A stretch of 64,000 nucleotides of DNA, taken from assembly GCA_037074705.1 (NCBI GenBank), contig CM073591.1:9088587-9152586 (forward strand), in the 5' to 3' direction. Of this stretch, positions 1-12,500 are shown one piece after another (the first letter of the stretch is position 1; every line of letters begins with the position of its first letter). Source of the stretch: Zhengitettix transpicula (Eukaryota; Arthropoda; Insecta; Orthoptera; Tetrigidae). The notes under the pieces were generated by a model. The model did not search any database and was not told where the DNA came from. It saw only the letters and a list, made by a program, of their open reading frames with translations. Both the position numbers and the translations under genes were made by a program.

Positions 1-1193
1 GTTGTCTGTATAACCAACATGAAAGGGCACAAAAAACAGCAGGAGCCAAGAAACATCTACTCTACACGGATTTATTTGCAAATGTCAACTGAAAACGTAA
101 TGTTGTTTTAATCTGAACTGATAACACACAGGAAAGAATGTGATCCAGTTTACGTGATTGACAACATTCAATACGGAAGAAAAAAGTTACTACAAAATTT
201 TCAGACAGATGCATACGTACATTCAATATATAAACAAGAACACAAATATGGTGATATGTACTTGATGTACAAGATTTAACATACATACACAAATGCAGGG
301 AAACAGAATCCTAGATTTTACTGTTTCTGAGTGCCATTTTTAATTTTTTAGTAATAATTAAAAAGTACAAGAACAATAATTAATTTTAAAATCTCTTATG
401 AATGATACTGTTTCAGCAGTGTATTTTGGTTCAAAGTTGTATCTCAGTTTTTTGATAAAAATTATATTCTTTGCAAATTATTTAAAACAATAAAATATTA
501 ATAATGTTATATATATATATAAATATTATATCAGACTCACTGAATCAATTCAAAGCATAAATACTTTAATTTTGCTTGGTATTCCAAAATAGAGGTAACA
601 AATATTACGTTAAAATGAAAAAAATTACGTCTGATTGAAAATAATGAACAGGAAAGATGGCCAATTCAGACAAAAATGTGATAATATAAATACCACAGAA
701 CATTTCTGGGATCCTTCTTGTCCCTTTCCTCAGGTGCAAAGAGGCACCTAGAGTGACACAACTGCACTTTGAGTTTTGTCAACTAACAAGTGGAGTTGTG
801 TCGCTCCAGGCTCTTCTTCGCACCTGAGGAAAGGGACAAGTATCCTAGAAATGTTGTGTTATCACTTTTTTGTCTGAATTGGCTATTTTTCCTATTCATT
901 AACAAATATTATGATTGCTTAGTGCCATATGTTGTTCAAATTGACTTCAGTTTCCTATTCAACTGCATCGACACTAGTTTCCATGAAAAATATTCAAAAT
1001 TCAATGAGTGATCCAGCTTCACTGTAAGTAGCACCACTTTACCCTGTATTGATAATGTTGTACATTTTCTGAAGTTGTGTCAATGGGTCACTTCAAAATA
1101 ATGAAAACTAAATCAGATTTTGAATAACTACCAATGAATACTGAATATCCAAATGGTTACATATTAAAAATTGATTCAAATGTTGCTGGCTTT
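1..1193 (-). other. 3' UTR and downstream flank of the gene
   Basis: AT-rich with no coding signal. It contains foldback copy A1 (630-905), which may be transcribed as part of the 3' UTR. No clearly placed AATAAA on the minus strand decides the transcript end. Confidence 0.4.
630..905. repeat. Foldback element, family A, copy A1
   Basis: Two arms in inverted orientation. The left arm runs from the AATGAACAGGAAAG region through TGATAATATAAATACC and CTGGGATCC to the CACAACTGCAC block. The right arm is its reverse complement, ending TATTCATTAACAA. The arms differ by scattered substitutions. The same sequence recurs many times in this window. Confidence 0.8.
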
Positions 1194-1772
1194 TCAAAGT
1201 TCCATCTGAAAAGAAACAAGAAGGGTACATTTTTGTTTTAAGTAAGGCCAACCGACATGCCAGTTTAATTCTAGTGGCCTAAGTTTATTGATGAGGTCTA
1301 CCAAAGTAACACAATCTGCATATTCAAGTCCAAGGTCTGTGTGCAACAATGAAGCATTGTAACTTGAACGGCTATTAGCGTCAAAACTGTATCCACCACA
1401 CACTGTAGCATTGTAAATGACGCTTCCAAACAGCCCACATTTTTCACAAAGTTGGTTGCGAAGTAGGTCACTTCTACAGCGACAACAACTTTCTTCCCTG
1501 GGCGTAGGATCTGACAGATCTGCCAATTCCTCGAGCCACTTCAGACCGACTTCCGTCGGATGAAGCGAAAAAGAGGTCAAAAGAAATTCTCGACATAGGA
1601 TCACGTTGTTTCGGAACATGTCCGCTATTTTGCTGAATACTGATGATAATCTTCTTTTTATCTCTGCAGCTTCATGTGGAGCACATATGGCAGTTTGAGT
1701 TAAAGAATTTACATCCCTTTGTATTCCTTTCACATATAGCTCAATTAAAACTGATCTGCAATCCTCACCAAA
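1194..1772 (-). CDS. Coding exon 16, C-terminus with Cys cluster
   Basis: 192 codons plus TGA. It starts FGEDCRSVLIELYVK. Residues 96-112 of the exon contain C-C-x-C-x9-C-x2-C, a possible zinc site. It ends LKQKCTLLVSFQMEL. The acceptor CAG is preceded directly by a TA microsatellite instead of a good pyrimidine tract. The reading frame is open back through that tract, so retention of the intron end would add residues rather than a stop for a short distance. Confidence 0.85.
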   Translation of the reverse strand, partial: FGEDCRSVLIELYVKGIQRDVNSLTQTAICAPHEAAEIKRRLSSVFSKIADMFRNNVILCREFLLTSFSLHPTEVGLKWLEELADLSDPTPREESCCRCRSDLLRNQLCEKCGLFGSVIYNATVCGGYSFDANSRSSYNASLLHTDLGLEYADCVTLVDLINKLRPLELNWHVGWPYLKQKCTLLVSFQMEL

Positions 1773-4305
1773 CTGAAAGTATATATATATATATGTATAC
1801 ATATTTGCAAATTATAAATATAGAATTCTTGCAAGAAGAAATAGCTTTTTATCTTAATTAAATGTGTTTGAATAACCCAGTAGAGAATGAGAGATTTGAT
1901 TCACGAGAGCTTGAAAGTAACAAATGTGAAATTAATTCTAAAAAAAATGTAACTACATATTTTTATTTATGTTAAGATTTTGTAATTTCATAACATGTTT
2001 TCAAAAGCTTAAGTTCCTAATATGTAATAAGAAAGTCAGAAATAGTACATTCAAATTATAAAATAAATAAGAGAAAATATAGATTGTTTATCACACTGAG
2101 AGTTTCCGAACCTAATGGGGTTTTCCTGTATGTGATGAGGGTTTAGTGCATGTAAAAAAGATTTAGTATATTAAACATCTTAGCCAGCCATGGTCCAGCT
2201 GGGAGAAATATAACTGTCAGAGAAGTAAAAACTATTCGCTTTTGGATCTTAGGAGAGAATCAAAATAATGAATCAAAATGGTAATTTAATCATTATTTCT
2301 ACACTGTCATTCCTCACTTCTATATTTTCTCACTAAAATACCTGTTAGAACTTGAGTGTTAATATGTATGATATGATTTACCATATATTCTCCTGTATAC
2401 CCATACACCATTTTCTCATTTTTCAGATAAAAAAATTCTCATTATATATTCATTTCTCAATTTGGCTCATACACAATTTTAATAACAAATCATTAGCCAT
2501 GAAGGGCTAATTATGAGCCACAATTTAATCTAACCTAGTGTACAAAAATAAAACTAGGAAATGCAAGACATTGTGGTTATTCTCAGAAGAATCAATATAC
2601 ACATATATACAGGGAATGTGGTTTCCAGAGTCAATAGTCTGTTTATTATTCATATATTATGTGCACTCCATTTTTTCGTTCTAATTTTGGGTAAGACAAG
2701 TGTGAACCATACACGAGATTATATGGTAATTGTCTTTAGCCTCTTGGAAGATGAGAGAGTTCCTTTACTATCCAGCTTGCAGTCAAATAAGGAACATTTA
2801 CTAATTTTTGTAAAAGAGAATTAAATATATCAAAAACTTCCTTGTTTAATCAATGAAATCCATTCTTGACACCCTGCTTTTCTATCTTCCTATCTTAATT
2901 AATTATGACACCATGGCTCGGCTAAGTGTTACAGTACTGGTTCCTGACTCAGGTGGACCTAACTGTGCTACAGTAGATGTTGATGTACTCTGGAATGTGT
3001 CTTTCGCTTAGTCAAAGGTAATTACTGCATTTTACTTGTAGTCAAGGAGTTCTAAACAAAGTTTATATCCAGAAAGTGTCTCTGTATCCAAATTACAGTT
3101 TTATGGGAGAAGTAACCAATAGGAATATGTCTATAAAGGTGAGGTATGTGTGTAGGTTAAGCAATTGGGCCATGTTATAAGATTATTCCATCGTAAAAAG
3201 ACAACACAACAACAAAAACGTAGTAAAATTGTTCTTTGTGCATAGTACTTCACAGCAGTACATTGTTTCCCAAATACAGAAATGTTATTTATTTTATGTA
3301 AAATATAAATATTATTTGAAATAAAATCTTCAAAGACAATTTAGATTAGAAAAGGTCAAGGAGTTTAAATGTAAATGGGTTAGAGCAAAAATGACGTTGA
3401 TGTCCTATAAAAGTTGATGCAACAACTACTTAAACATATTTCACAAGAACTAGTGTAAAGCAAGACAATTATTGCAATCACAAAAGATAATGTAAAATAA
3501 TTTTAAATGACCTACCCGATTGTAAATCTCACTACAAAATGTGTAAATGTGCTCCACGTATTTACACAAAGGAAGAACTCCATGCGCAGCTTCAGAAAGG
3601 CTCCCTTCGACACCGTGAAGAAGCCAATGGCCCACTAGGCTTGACACGAGACCAGGTTCATTACTGGCGGGTGGTCTGTGCAAGACTATTATAAGAAACA
3701 GAGTGCTGCACCAAGAAAGAAGTTGGGGAACACTTTCGTGCAGCTTGTCTGGTACCTCTGGATTTTCAATCTGTGAAAGGCGTCCTATCATGTTGTTCCC
3801 TGAACATGGCCTCATGTGATATAAGAGCTGTTTGAAAAGAAAAGCATGAATTATAAATATTGTATTACCTATTAAACCAAATTAAATAAGTTTTAACAGT
3901 TAAGTTTTAATTTCATTTCACAACTTTTCTAATGTCCAGAGTGTGTGTGTGTGTTTATATATATATATATATATGATTGGGTTACATTGTTGGTTGTGAG
4001 TCATTGTCGGCGTCTCTTGGCCGTGCGACAGCATTGTTGAGCTAAAGAGCGGGCCAAGACAGGACAATGTAAGACGCAGTTCCAATCTGGACTCGACGAG
4101 AAGGACGGAGCGAGCTCCGCAGGCTGAACAGAAAAACTTTAACAAACCACGCCCTGACAACAATTTATTGCTCATGCTCGACAAATAAAATAATTAATTA
4201 TGAAAAAGTTGTTTTGGTGATTTTCTCCTAAAAATTCCCTGGCGCCCAAATATATAAATAATCGAGAAAAGTGAGGAGGGTAGCAGCGTTGCTGCAATAC
4301 ATGTG

Positions 4306-4337
<32 letters not shown>

Positions 4338-4689
4338 ATATTAGGAGAATCCATTAAGGACTTGGAACTAATTTGCTGACAAAATCACATTCGAACTTGG
4401 ATAGTGAGGAAGGATAGAAATAAATAAGAGGATTACACTTTATGTGAATTCATATGCTCAGGCGTAGAATCACGCACATAGAAAAGCATATGTTCAAAGC
4501 CGGGCAAGCAGGTTCAAGTTCTGCCTGTGTCAAATATTTTCATTATTCCCTTCGTCTTCCATCCTTCTTGCTGCTTTGAACATATGCTTTTCTATGTGCA
4601 TGATTCTACGCCTGAGCATATGAATTCACAGAAAGTATAATACTCCTATTTCTCCTACTTATTTCTATCCTTCCTCACTATCCAAGTTC

Positions 4690-4755
<66 letters not shown>

Positions 4756-7616
4756 GTGTGTGTGTGTGTGTGTATGTATATATATAGACACACACACACA
4801 CACATAAATTGGAGATACACTTTATGTGAATGAATATGCTCGGGCACAGAATTTTGTACAAAGAAAAGCAAGAGCTTTGAGAACAACACAACTGAACAAA
4901 CCAGGTGATGAACCTAAAAGACCGTGTTTGTGTAGTTGTCATTCTCAGGCCTCTTGTGTTCTTTTATTCACCCTGACAAAAGCAACAAGGATTGCAGGAA
5001 CATTGTGTGGTATTTATATTATCACCTAATGTTGTCCATTATTTGGCTATTTTTCTAATTAGTATACTTTTAACACAGGCATATTATATTTCAATTTTAA
5101 ATACAGTGTAACATGAATATTAGTAAACACCAAAGACACAGGTGAAATAAACTTTTATAATAATTTTATAATATTGTAATAAACCTAATAAAAATAATTC
5201 CTAAAACACTTGCATAATTATTTAATGTGTAATTGCTTGTGTTATATTTTCTTAATTTGTAAACTTATACATTTTTATAATTTTTATTAACAATTATGTA
5301 ATATAATCCAATTATAGAAATATTAAACAGTTGTAGATCATTAATAATTTAGTAACTCTGTGAAACATAAATTACAGCTGTCAAATAGATTGGCGGATGG
5401 CCATATTCACTCACTGAAGGTACAGAGTTGTTTTCTGTCACAGCTTGTATTTTCTGTTTTGTGTCAACTTTATTTTGCTTTTGTCTGAAGCTGTTTGTTT
5501 ACTATACGTTCCTGATACTGCTTGGATGTGCTCTAAAAACTCTGATGCTCATAAAGCATCTCTTCCCCTTCTGAATTTTGATGTTTTTTGTGCTTATAAG
5601 TAACATATTGTTTTTTGCTAGATGCTAAAATTGCACCTAATAACTCCTTGAGGCCTTTTAATGACCGTTCCTGTTTGCCCTGGTTTCACTGCTTCATACA
5701 ATTATTATATTTTATATAGAAGTATTATATTCTCATTTTAATGTCAAATATGTTGATTGAGAGAGCAATGGGAGGCCCTATAAACCTTATTAATAATTTC
5801 CAGTACTTACATAATCAAGTAGTTGTGAATATCGCCCACATTTGACCAACAACATGAGGAACAGATCTCTGACCAACAAAGCTCTTTCTGGTGGAACCTG
5901 ATATCGGAAATCTTCTCTGTCGTTCAGTTGATTCACCAGGACTGTGTTAACCGACAGTGCCACGTCAAAGCAGCCGGCTTCACACATCACTTTTATTCTT
6001 ACCAATAACAATTTCCAACCTTCAAACTCACAAAATTCTTCCACTGAAATAAAGAAAAATTATAAAAGACCTTTGCACAGTTTAGTTTGTAGTTTCTGAT
6101 GTTACACGATTTTGTCTTTATGAAATAATAAAGTTTTGTTAATCAACACATTTCCTTCAATTAACATTAGTATGGAGAATAAATTTTTACACACTAGAAT
6201 GTTTCTGATAAGATATATGATTCAAAAATAAAATTACATCTTGTTGTCTGGTCTAGTGGAGCTGAATCCATCATTGCTCTCAGTGCCAAGCAATCCCAAT
6301 TATGTGTGTCAATCAAATACTTTACACGGTCAAGTTCTGCCTGAACTGTAGCTGGAACAATACAATAAGATCTCGCTACACAAAATGCAATCCAGTGTCT
6401 GTTGTGTGCTGGCCTCATCACCCAACTTGGATGCAATATTATATTAAGTGTCCAACTGAAATATGAAACATATTGTTACAATAGAATTGTTGATCAAAAG
6501 ACCAAACATGAAAACTCATAAATTGATTATAAATACTGTAAATAAAGTATATCTATTTTACATCCAGCTATGACACTGACATGACTTTGTTTGCTGTATG
6601 AACTAAAAGAGAGTAAATAGTAGCCTCCTTTTGTAATTTAAGAATATTGTCTGTTTTAAGTATAATGGAATAAAAATTGACAGAAAATTTTAAGCTGTGT
6701 AAGATAAATTTATTACAGTATTTATTGCACAAATTTATTAATAGAAAAAATTACTTACTCAACCATTTTGCTCATAAAATTTGCCTCAGTTTCATCGACA
6801 GGTTGTTTTATTTCTAATCTGTGCAGTGTATGGTCCCACAGAATTAATAAAGTGTTAACTTTCCGCTGGTAAGAAGCATTTCGATTATCAAATACCGAAT
6901 TTGATTCCTGAAAACAGTAATACAATTATATAAACAATATTTCACATTTTATATAAAAAAAATCAGGAAGTAAAAAAATTTAAAAATAACATGTTCAATT
7001 AAGCAAAAACTGTGAAAAAATTTCATAACTTATCAAGAAAATAAGAGTTTGTCTTGTGGATCAATACATATGAAGAATTGTACAGAACCTGTAAGGAGGA
7101 CCCAGCATGTTAATGGTTTGACAGAAAGAAGATAACATTGTTGAAATTAAAAAATGTAAAACATATTGTATTTTGTATTTCAAAAGAGATCAGAATTAAA
7201 TGAAGAGATAAATTTTCAAAACACTTCGTTATGCATATCACACCACAAAATATATAATAACAATATTTATTTCTACCAACATTCAATGTTATTAAAAATA
7301 ACCCAGCTTAACATCGATTTCAAATAAGATCACAATTGTAGATTTAAAATTTGTTCATCCCAGTCTAAGTGATACCCTGGGAAGGTAATGGGCCAGGCAC
7401 TCGAAGAAAGTATTTGTAATGACGAACTGTGTAGAGAGGAAATGATCTGAGTTTAGGGCTGAAAATGAGTGCCAAATTTCACACCGGATGTCTCTCCAGA
7501 ACGATGATAGTGGCCTCTGAAAATCCTACTGCCCTGCATGGCGATGCTGAACTTCAGTTCCAGGTAATCCACCCACTTTCTATCTTTTCTTTCCATACCA
7601 TTTATTTTGACATTGT

Positions 7617-7647
<31 letters not shown>

Positions 7648-9546
7648 TATATAACACTTAATGAAAATGTGACAATGTTATATTAAATAACAGATTTGGA
7701 TAGGAACGAGAGACAGCGATGCCAAAATACCTTAAATCAATCGTCCATCCAGTGATGGTGGAATTTCAATTTTTTGAGGGCATAAGCACCATTTGTCAGG
7801 AAGGAAAATATGAACCGACATGGTTAAGGTGTCTGCGTACTGAGCAGAAAATGCAGGTTCAAGTCCTGCCTGGGTCAAATATTTTCAGTCTTCCCTTCTT
7901 CTTCCATCCTTCTCTCTGCTTTGAACATATGCTTTTCTATGTGCGTAATTCTTCGCCTGAGCATATGAATTCACATAAAGCGCAATCCTCCTATTTCTCC
8001 TATTTATTTCTATCCTTCCTCACTATATATACATGCTCAAAGGAAACATATGTTCAAGGTGTAGACCAGAAAGGAAGAAGAATGAAAGACTGAAAATATT
8101 TGGAAGGACTGAGAATTGAACTCTGGTACTTTTGCTTTGTACGTAAATGCCCTACCACTGAGCTACCCCAGACCTAAGAAATATAGCCAGTCTTATTAGT
8201 CCTTAACATTTGTAATTATCAAATGTGAGTTAGTCACTTAATAATGAATATCCTTTAACATTGGTTAGGAAAGAGGGTTAGAGAGCTGATACATACATAT
8301 ACATACACCACTTAAAAATGACATTTTTGTGAAAATGATCAATTGCTATGGAAACTTACCTCTATGCATTTTTTGTATTGGCTTTTTGAATAATTACTCG
8401 CTTTTAATATTAGCATTTTCTCCAAAAGTGCCTGAAGAAAGAAATTAGCATTATTTGAAATGTATGTATTGCTTCAAGTAACATTAATTTATGTATAAAA
8501 TGTACACATGAATAATTAATTCCCTAATTTAAACCAAATACCATGTTAAATACACTTCCAAATAAGAAATATTATTTATGCACAAGTTGTTTATTTCAAA
8601 GTGAAATGTGCAATTACTGCTCAATTTCTACTGATTTTATTTACTTCACTTGAGTGTGCATGAATATCCTCTTTTCAATTAGTGAAAAACTTAGATTCTT
8701 GACATATAATTTATGAAGTATATTGAAGTAATTATATTATAAGAATATAATATGTTTGTATAAAATATAATAAATAGATTAAATAGCCAAATACAGTCAA
8801 AATTAAGTGATGATGTAAACACCACACAATGTTTCTGTGATACTTGTTTCTTTCATCAGGTGATTGGAAAAAAGCCACGAGAGCCAGGAGTGATACAATT
8901 ATAGCTGACTAACTCAAAAGTGAAATAAAATGCAATGAGAAGAATTATTGTGTGGTATTTATATCATTACTGAATTATGTCTATTTCATCTATTTATTAG
9001 TTATAATTGTATGGAAAGCAATAACTAGATATAAGCATTTCATTTAAAGGTATGTACATCAATTCCCATTAATAACTTAAAAATTAAAAGACATTATTCT
9101 ATTTTCATATCAAATTACAGTAAATATAAACTTACAGTAATTTTTTTCATATGTAAACTGTCATTTTTTTCATCTTCAGCAAACAAAACATTCTCCACCA
9201 CCTGAAAATGTTATTCTCAGGTAAATAAGTTTTACATGGTTACAAATCTTTAACACATTTTAAATAATCTGGTCAGAACGATATGGTTTAACTTTCAAAG
9301 TATATGACTTGCACAGTAATGATAGGTCCTATTGAGACACTAAGTGTCTACGTTGTGGAATTAGTCATTATTTGTACAAAAATATGATACTTTATCAATT
9401 AATTTTGTTGGCATTTGCATTACAATTCATTTTAATCTAATTTTTATGATGATAACATCACTGCAATTATTATGGTAACAGCATAGGTCCTCAACTAAGC
9501 ATAAACATGTTTCAAGTGTATATATGTGAATTTATCAATTTAATTG

Positions 9547-9590
<44 letters not shown>

Positions 9591-12500
9591 GATAGCTTTA
9601 ATTTGATGATGAAGTCACAGAATTTACAGATCAGAAGATACGCTCAAGCATTGAAATCAAGGCAGTATAAACATTATGACAAAACTATTACAATATATTT
9701 TAATATAGCCAGGGTAGAGAGTGATTGACTTCCTTAAAATGAGAGTTAGAGTACCCACGTCAGATAGTATAGGATATGTCAAATTTTCAAGCCCCTTTCT
9801 TTAAGACAGAACAGGCTGACCACTCAATGTTTCACCCATTGGAAGAACACAACAGCAAAACCTGCTTCACTAAAACAAGAGCTACAGATAATCAATGCTA
9901 CTTAGCAACTAACACTAATGGCATATCGCATGTCCCACGTCTGCAGTGTTGCCCTATCAACCAGTATCATTATTTAAAAGGTTTGTATGTTACGTGTGAT
10001 TTTGGAATATTATAGGTAATATTTTGCGAAAGAATAAGAATTATATGATTATGATAATAAGTGAATTTTTTTAATCTGAACTACACAACGTCACTTAATG
10101 AGAATAATGCCTTGAATACATATTTAATGATTGCAGTGAACACAAATAATAATTGTAATACATGAAACTGCCTGGGTTATGAAGTAAGTTAACACCACTA
10201 ATTAGCTTCTTCTTACCTTTAATGAGCCTTTTAAATCATTCAATTCCTCTCGACTTGGGTCATCAATAGCTTTCCTCCTCTGAAAATAATTATTAAATAT
10301 ATAAATTCATTATTCTTATTTACTTTATTGTTAATTATTGCAAATAATTATTGCAAATAATTGTTAATCAATAGAAGATTCCAAATGAAAACAAGACAAT
10401 GGTCTGTAGGTGATAACGTATGTACATAATACAAAAATTTAAGTTTTTATGCAAGTAGTAAGACAAGATGAGACAATGTTTTATTTAAAGAAATCAGAAA
10501 ATTGAAACATACTTAAAATTTAGACATAAGAAAAAGAGAAGGAAATAAGTAGTTATTTTTGGAAATGGGTGTTTAAATAGACATGAGAGCCATTGGTGAT
10601 ATCATTTGACTCTAACTCTGTTATTATTAGATACTATTAATGATATATCAAATCTTTATCAAAATACCTCATACATATTTGTGCAAATGTGCTATTACAT
10701 TCAGTTATATTGATTTAATAAAAGAGACTTTCTTAGAACCAATTTTTCATAAACATTTTAATTAATATTATTGACTCTTTGGTAAAAAGTAAATGATTAG
10801 TATTTAATATTAAACATGATCAAAATGTTACCTGGTAAATCATTTTGTGAAACTATTGTATGGATAACTCAAGTATCAACTTATATTTTTCTTCATTTGT
10901 ATCTCTTGAGCCAGTAAGGTTCATAAACATCACTTAGCTATTGCATATGATGTTTACATCTTTCATTCTCATTATACTGAAGATGTAAGAATCCTATTAA
11001 TTGCTGATGACTTTCTAGTTCTATGATATTGAAACATCAATATGTTCTTGTAAATAATCAAGCATAGAAAAAATAATAGATCTGTGTAGATTAATTTGTA
11101 ATCAACATTTCCGTAAGCGTGTGCAATTTGGGGCGGAAGCCAGTGTTCGGTGAACTGCTGGTGTAAGTCTCTTTTGGGGACAAAAAGAACCCACGAATGA
11201 CAAAAAGCCTTAAGGGGTGGCTGACAGCTACAAGGAACAAGAACATTATTAGGTCTAAATAACTGAACTCCAGAAGCATATATTTAGCTTATGGGCATGC
11301 AAGAAAGAATTTGGGAATTTTGGGATGTCGGAATCCGGCAGTCAGTAATCAGCCATGGCATTGAGAGGTCAGTGACCAACCTCAGTAAATAACAGCAAAT
11401 AATCCTCAGCAAATTTTAGAGGATGCAGCATCCATCCGCTGTCGTCTGCTGATGCACTCGGCTGTTCCCGCATGAGACAGCGCTGCCACTGCAGCCTAAG
11501 TCCGCACCAGCTCTAACCACGAGTGGAAATACGCCAGCACGATATCATCAATATTCATTAATATTTCAAGGATCGTAATGCCGTGTTCCTAATTTTATTC
11601 AGTTTAATCTGTTTACTAAATTTATTCAGTTTATTTTGATCCAATAATTTCAATTGGCATGTTGTGGTTCACCCCACATAATTCATAAGAACCCTGAGAG
11701 AGAGAGTCAATGTTTTATTACTGATATTTTTTTATTAATATAATTTAATAGGTTTTTTCTTTTTTGGCATAGAATTATTGTACTAAATTAATTAATTTTC
11801 TATTTTCAAAATAACCACCAAATCATTCACCCAATAAGTTAAAAATATTACAAACCAATGAATTAAAACATCACCTATAGTTATGAATTTATTACACCTG
11901 CTTTCAAGATAGATAGAATGCAAATATAAACTGAACTCAATGTAATTTAATTAATTTAATTAATTTAAAAAATATATTTCCTTGTAATTATAAAAGAAAA
12001 TACAAACCAGTCTATATAGCCTCTTTCCCTCAGTAGTCCTTTTATCTATTTTGCGCAGAGCTTGAGCTTTAGGTCTCTGTAATTAAAAATAATATGACAC
12101 TTATTTGTTAACTTAATTAATGTGTATATAACAGAATATTTTACATAATTGCAACAAATTATTCTGTGTTTTAACTAAAATTCAAACATTTCCACTCTGA
12201 TCTGAAAGTACAACACAATTGAAATGCACATGCAACACAAGAATTACACGTAAAATTTTATTTTATTATCCGAGCTAAACAAAGGTACATGCTGATATAA
12301 TTTGATGATATTTGGTATGCATATTTAATGTGTGAGAAATTGATCAATTTTTGTTTTGCAAACATTATTTAATGTATTAGTTGACAGTTGAAGTTAAGAA
12401 TTTTGAACTACATAATGTTTGCTCCAAAAAAAAGAATAAACAAAAAAAATATGTCTTAAATGTTTAAAAGATGAAGATAAAGGCTAACACTCACAAAATG

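Larger units (their letters stand above)
3828..5810 (-). other. Intron 14, repeat-rich
   Basis: Holds TA/GT tracts near 3943-3974 and 4301-4337, the SINE inverted pair at 4391-4690, a long TA/GT/CA compound microsatellite, a truncated SINE piece near 4810-4870 and a degenerate family A arm at about 4930-5070. The remainder, 5070-5810, is plain AT-rich sequence. Confidence 0.6.
6908..8359 (-). other. Intron 11 with SINE cluster
   Basis: The first 900 bases show nothing but AT-rich sequence. A CA/TA tract lies at 7618-7648 and two tRNA-derived SINEs lie at 7812-8172. The stretches at 7555-7605 and 7690-7725 (reverse) match pieces near 20108-20142 and 29710-29760, another short dispersed repeat. 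Confidence 0.6.

Noticed and set aside
4655..4942. Frames rich in Tyr-Ile repeats
   Set aside because: Translations of the TA/GT microsatellite.
8108..8172. Functional tRNA gene on the minus strand
   Set aside because: A and B boxes are present but no full cloverleaf or acceptor-stem pairing; the sequence continues into a SINE body.
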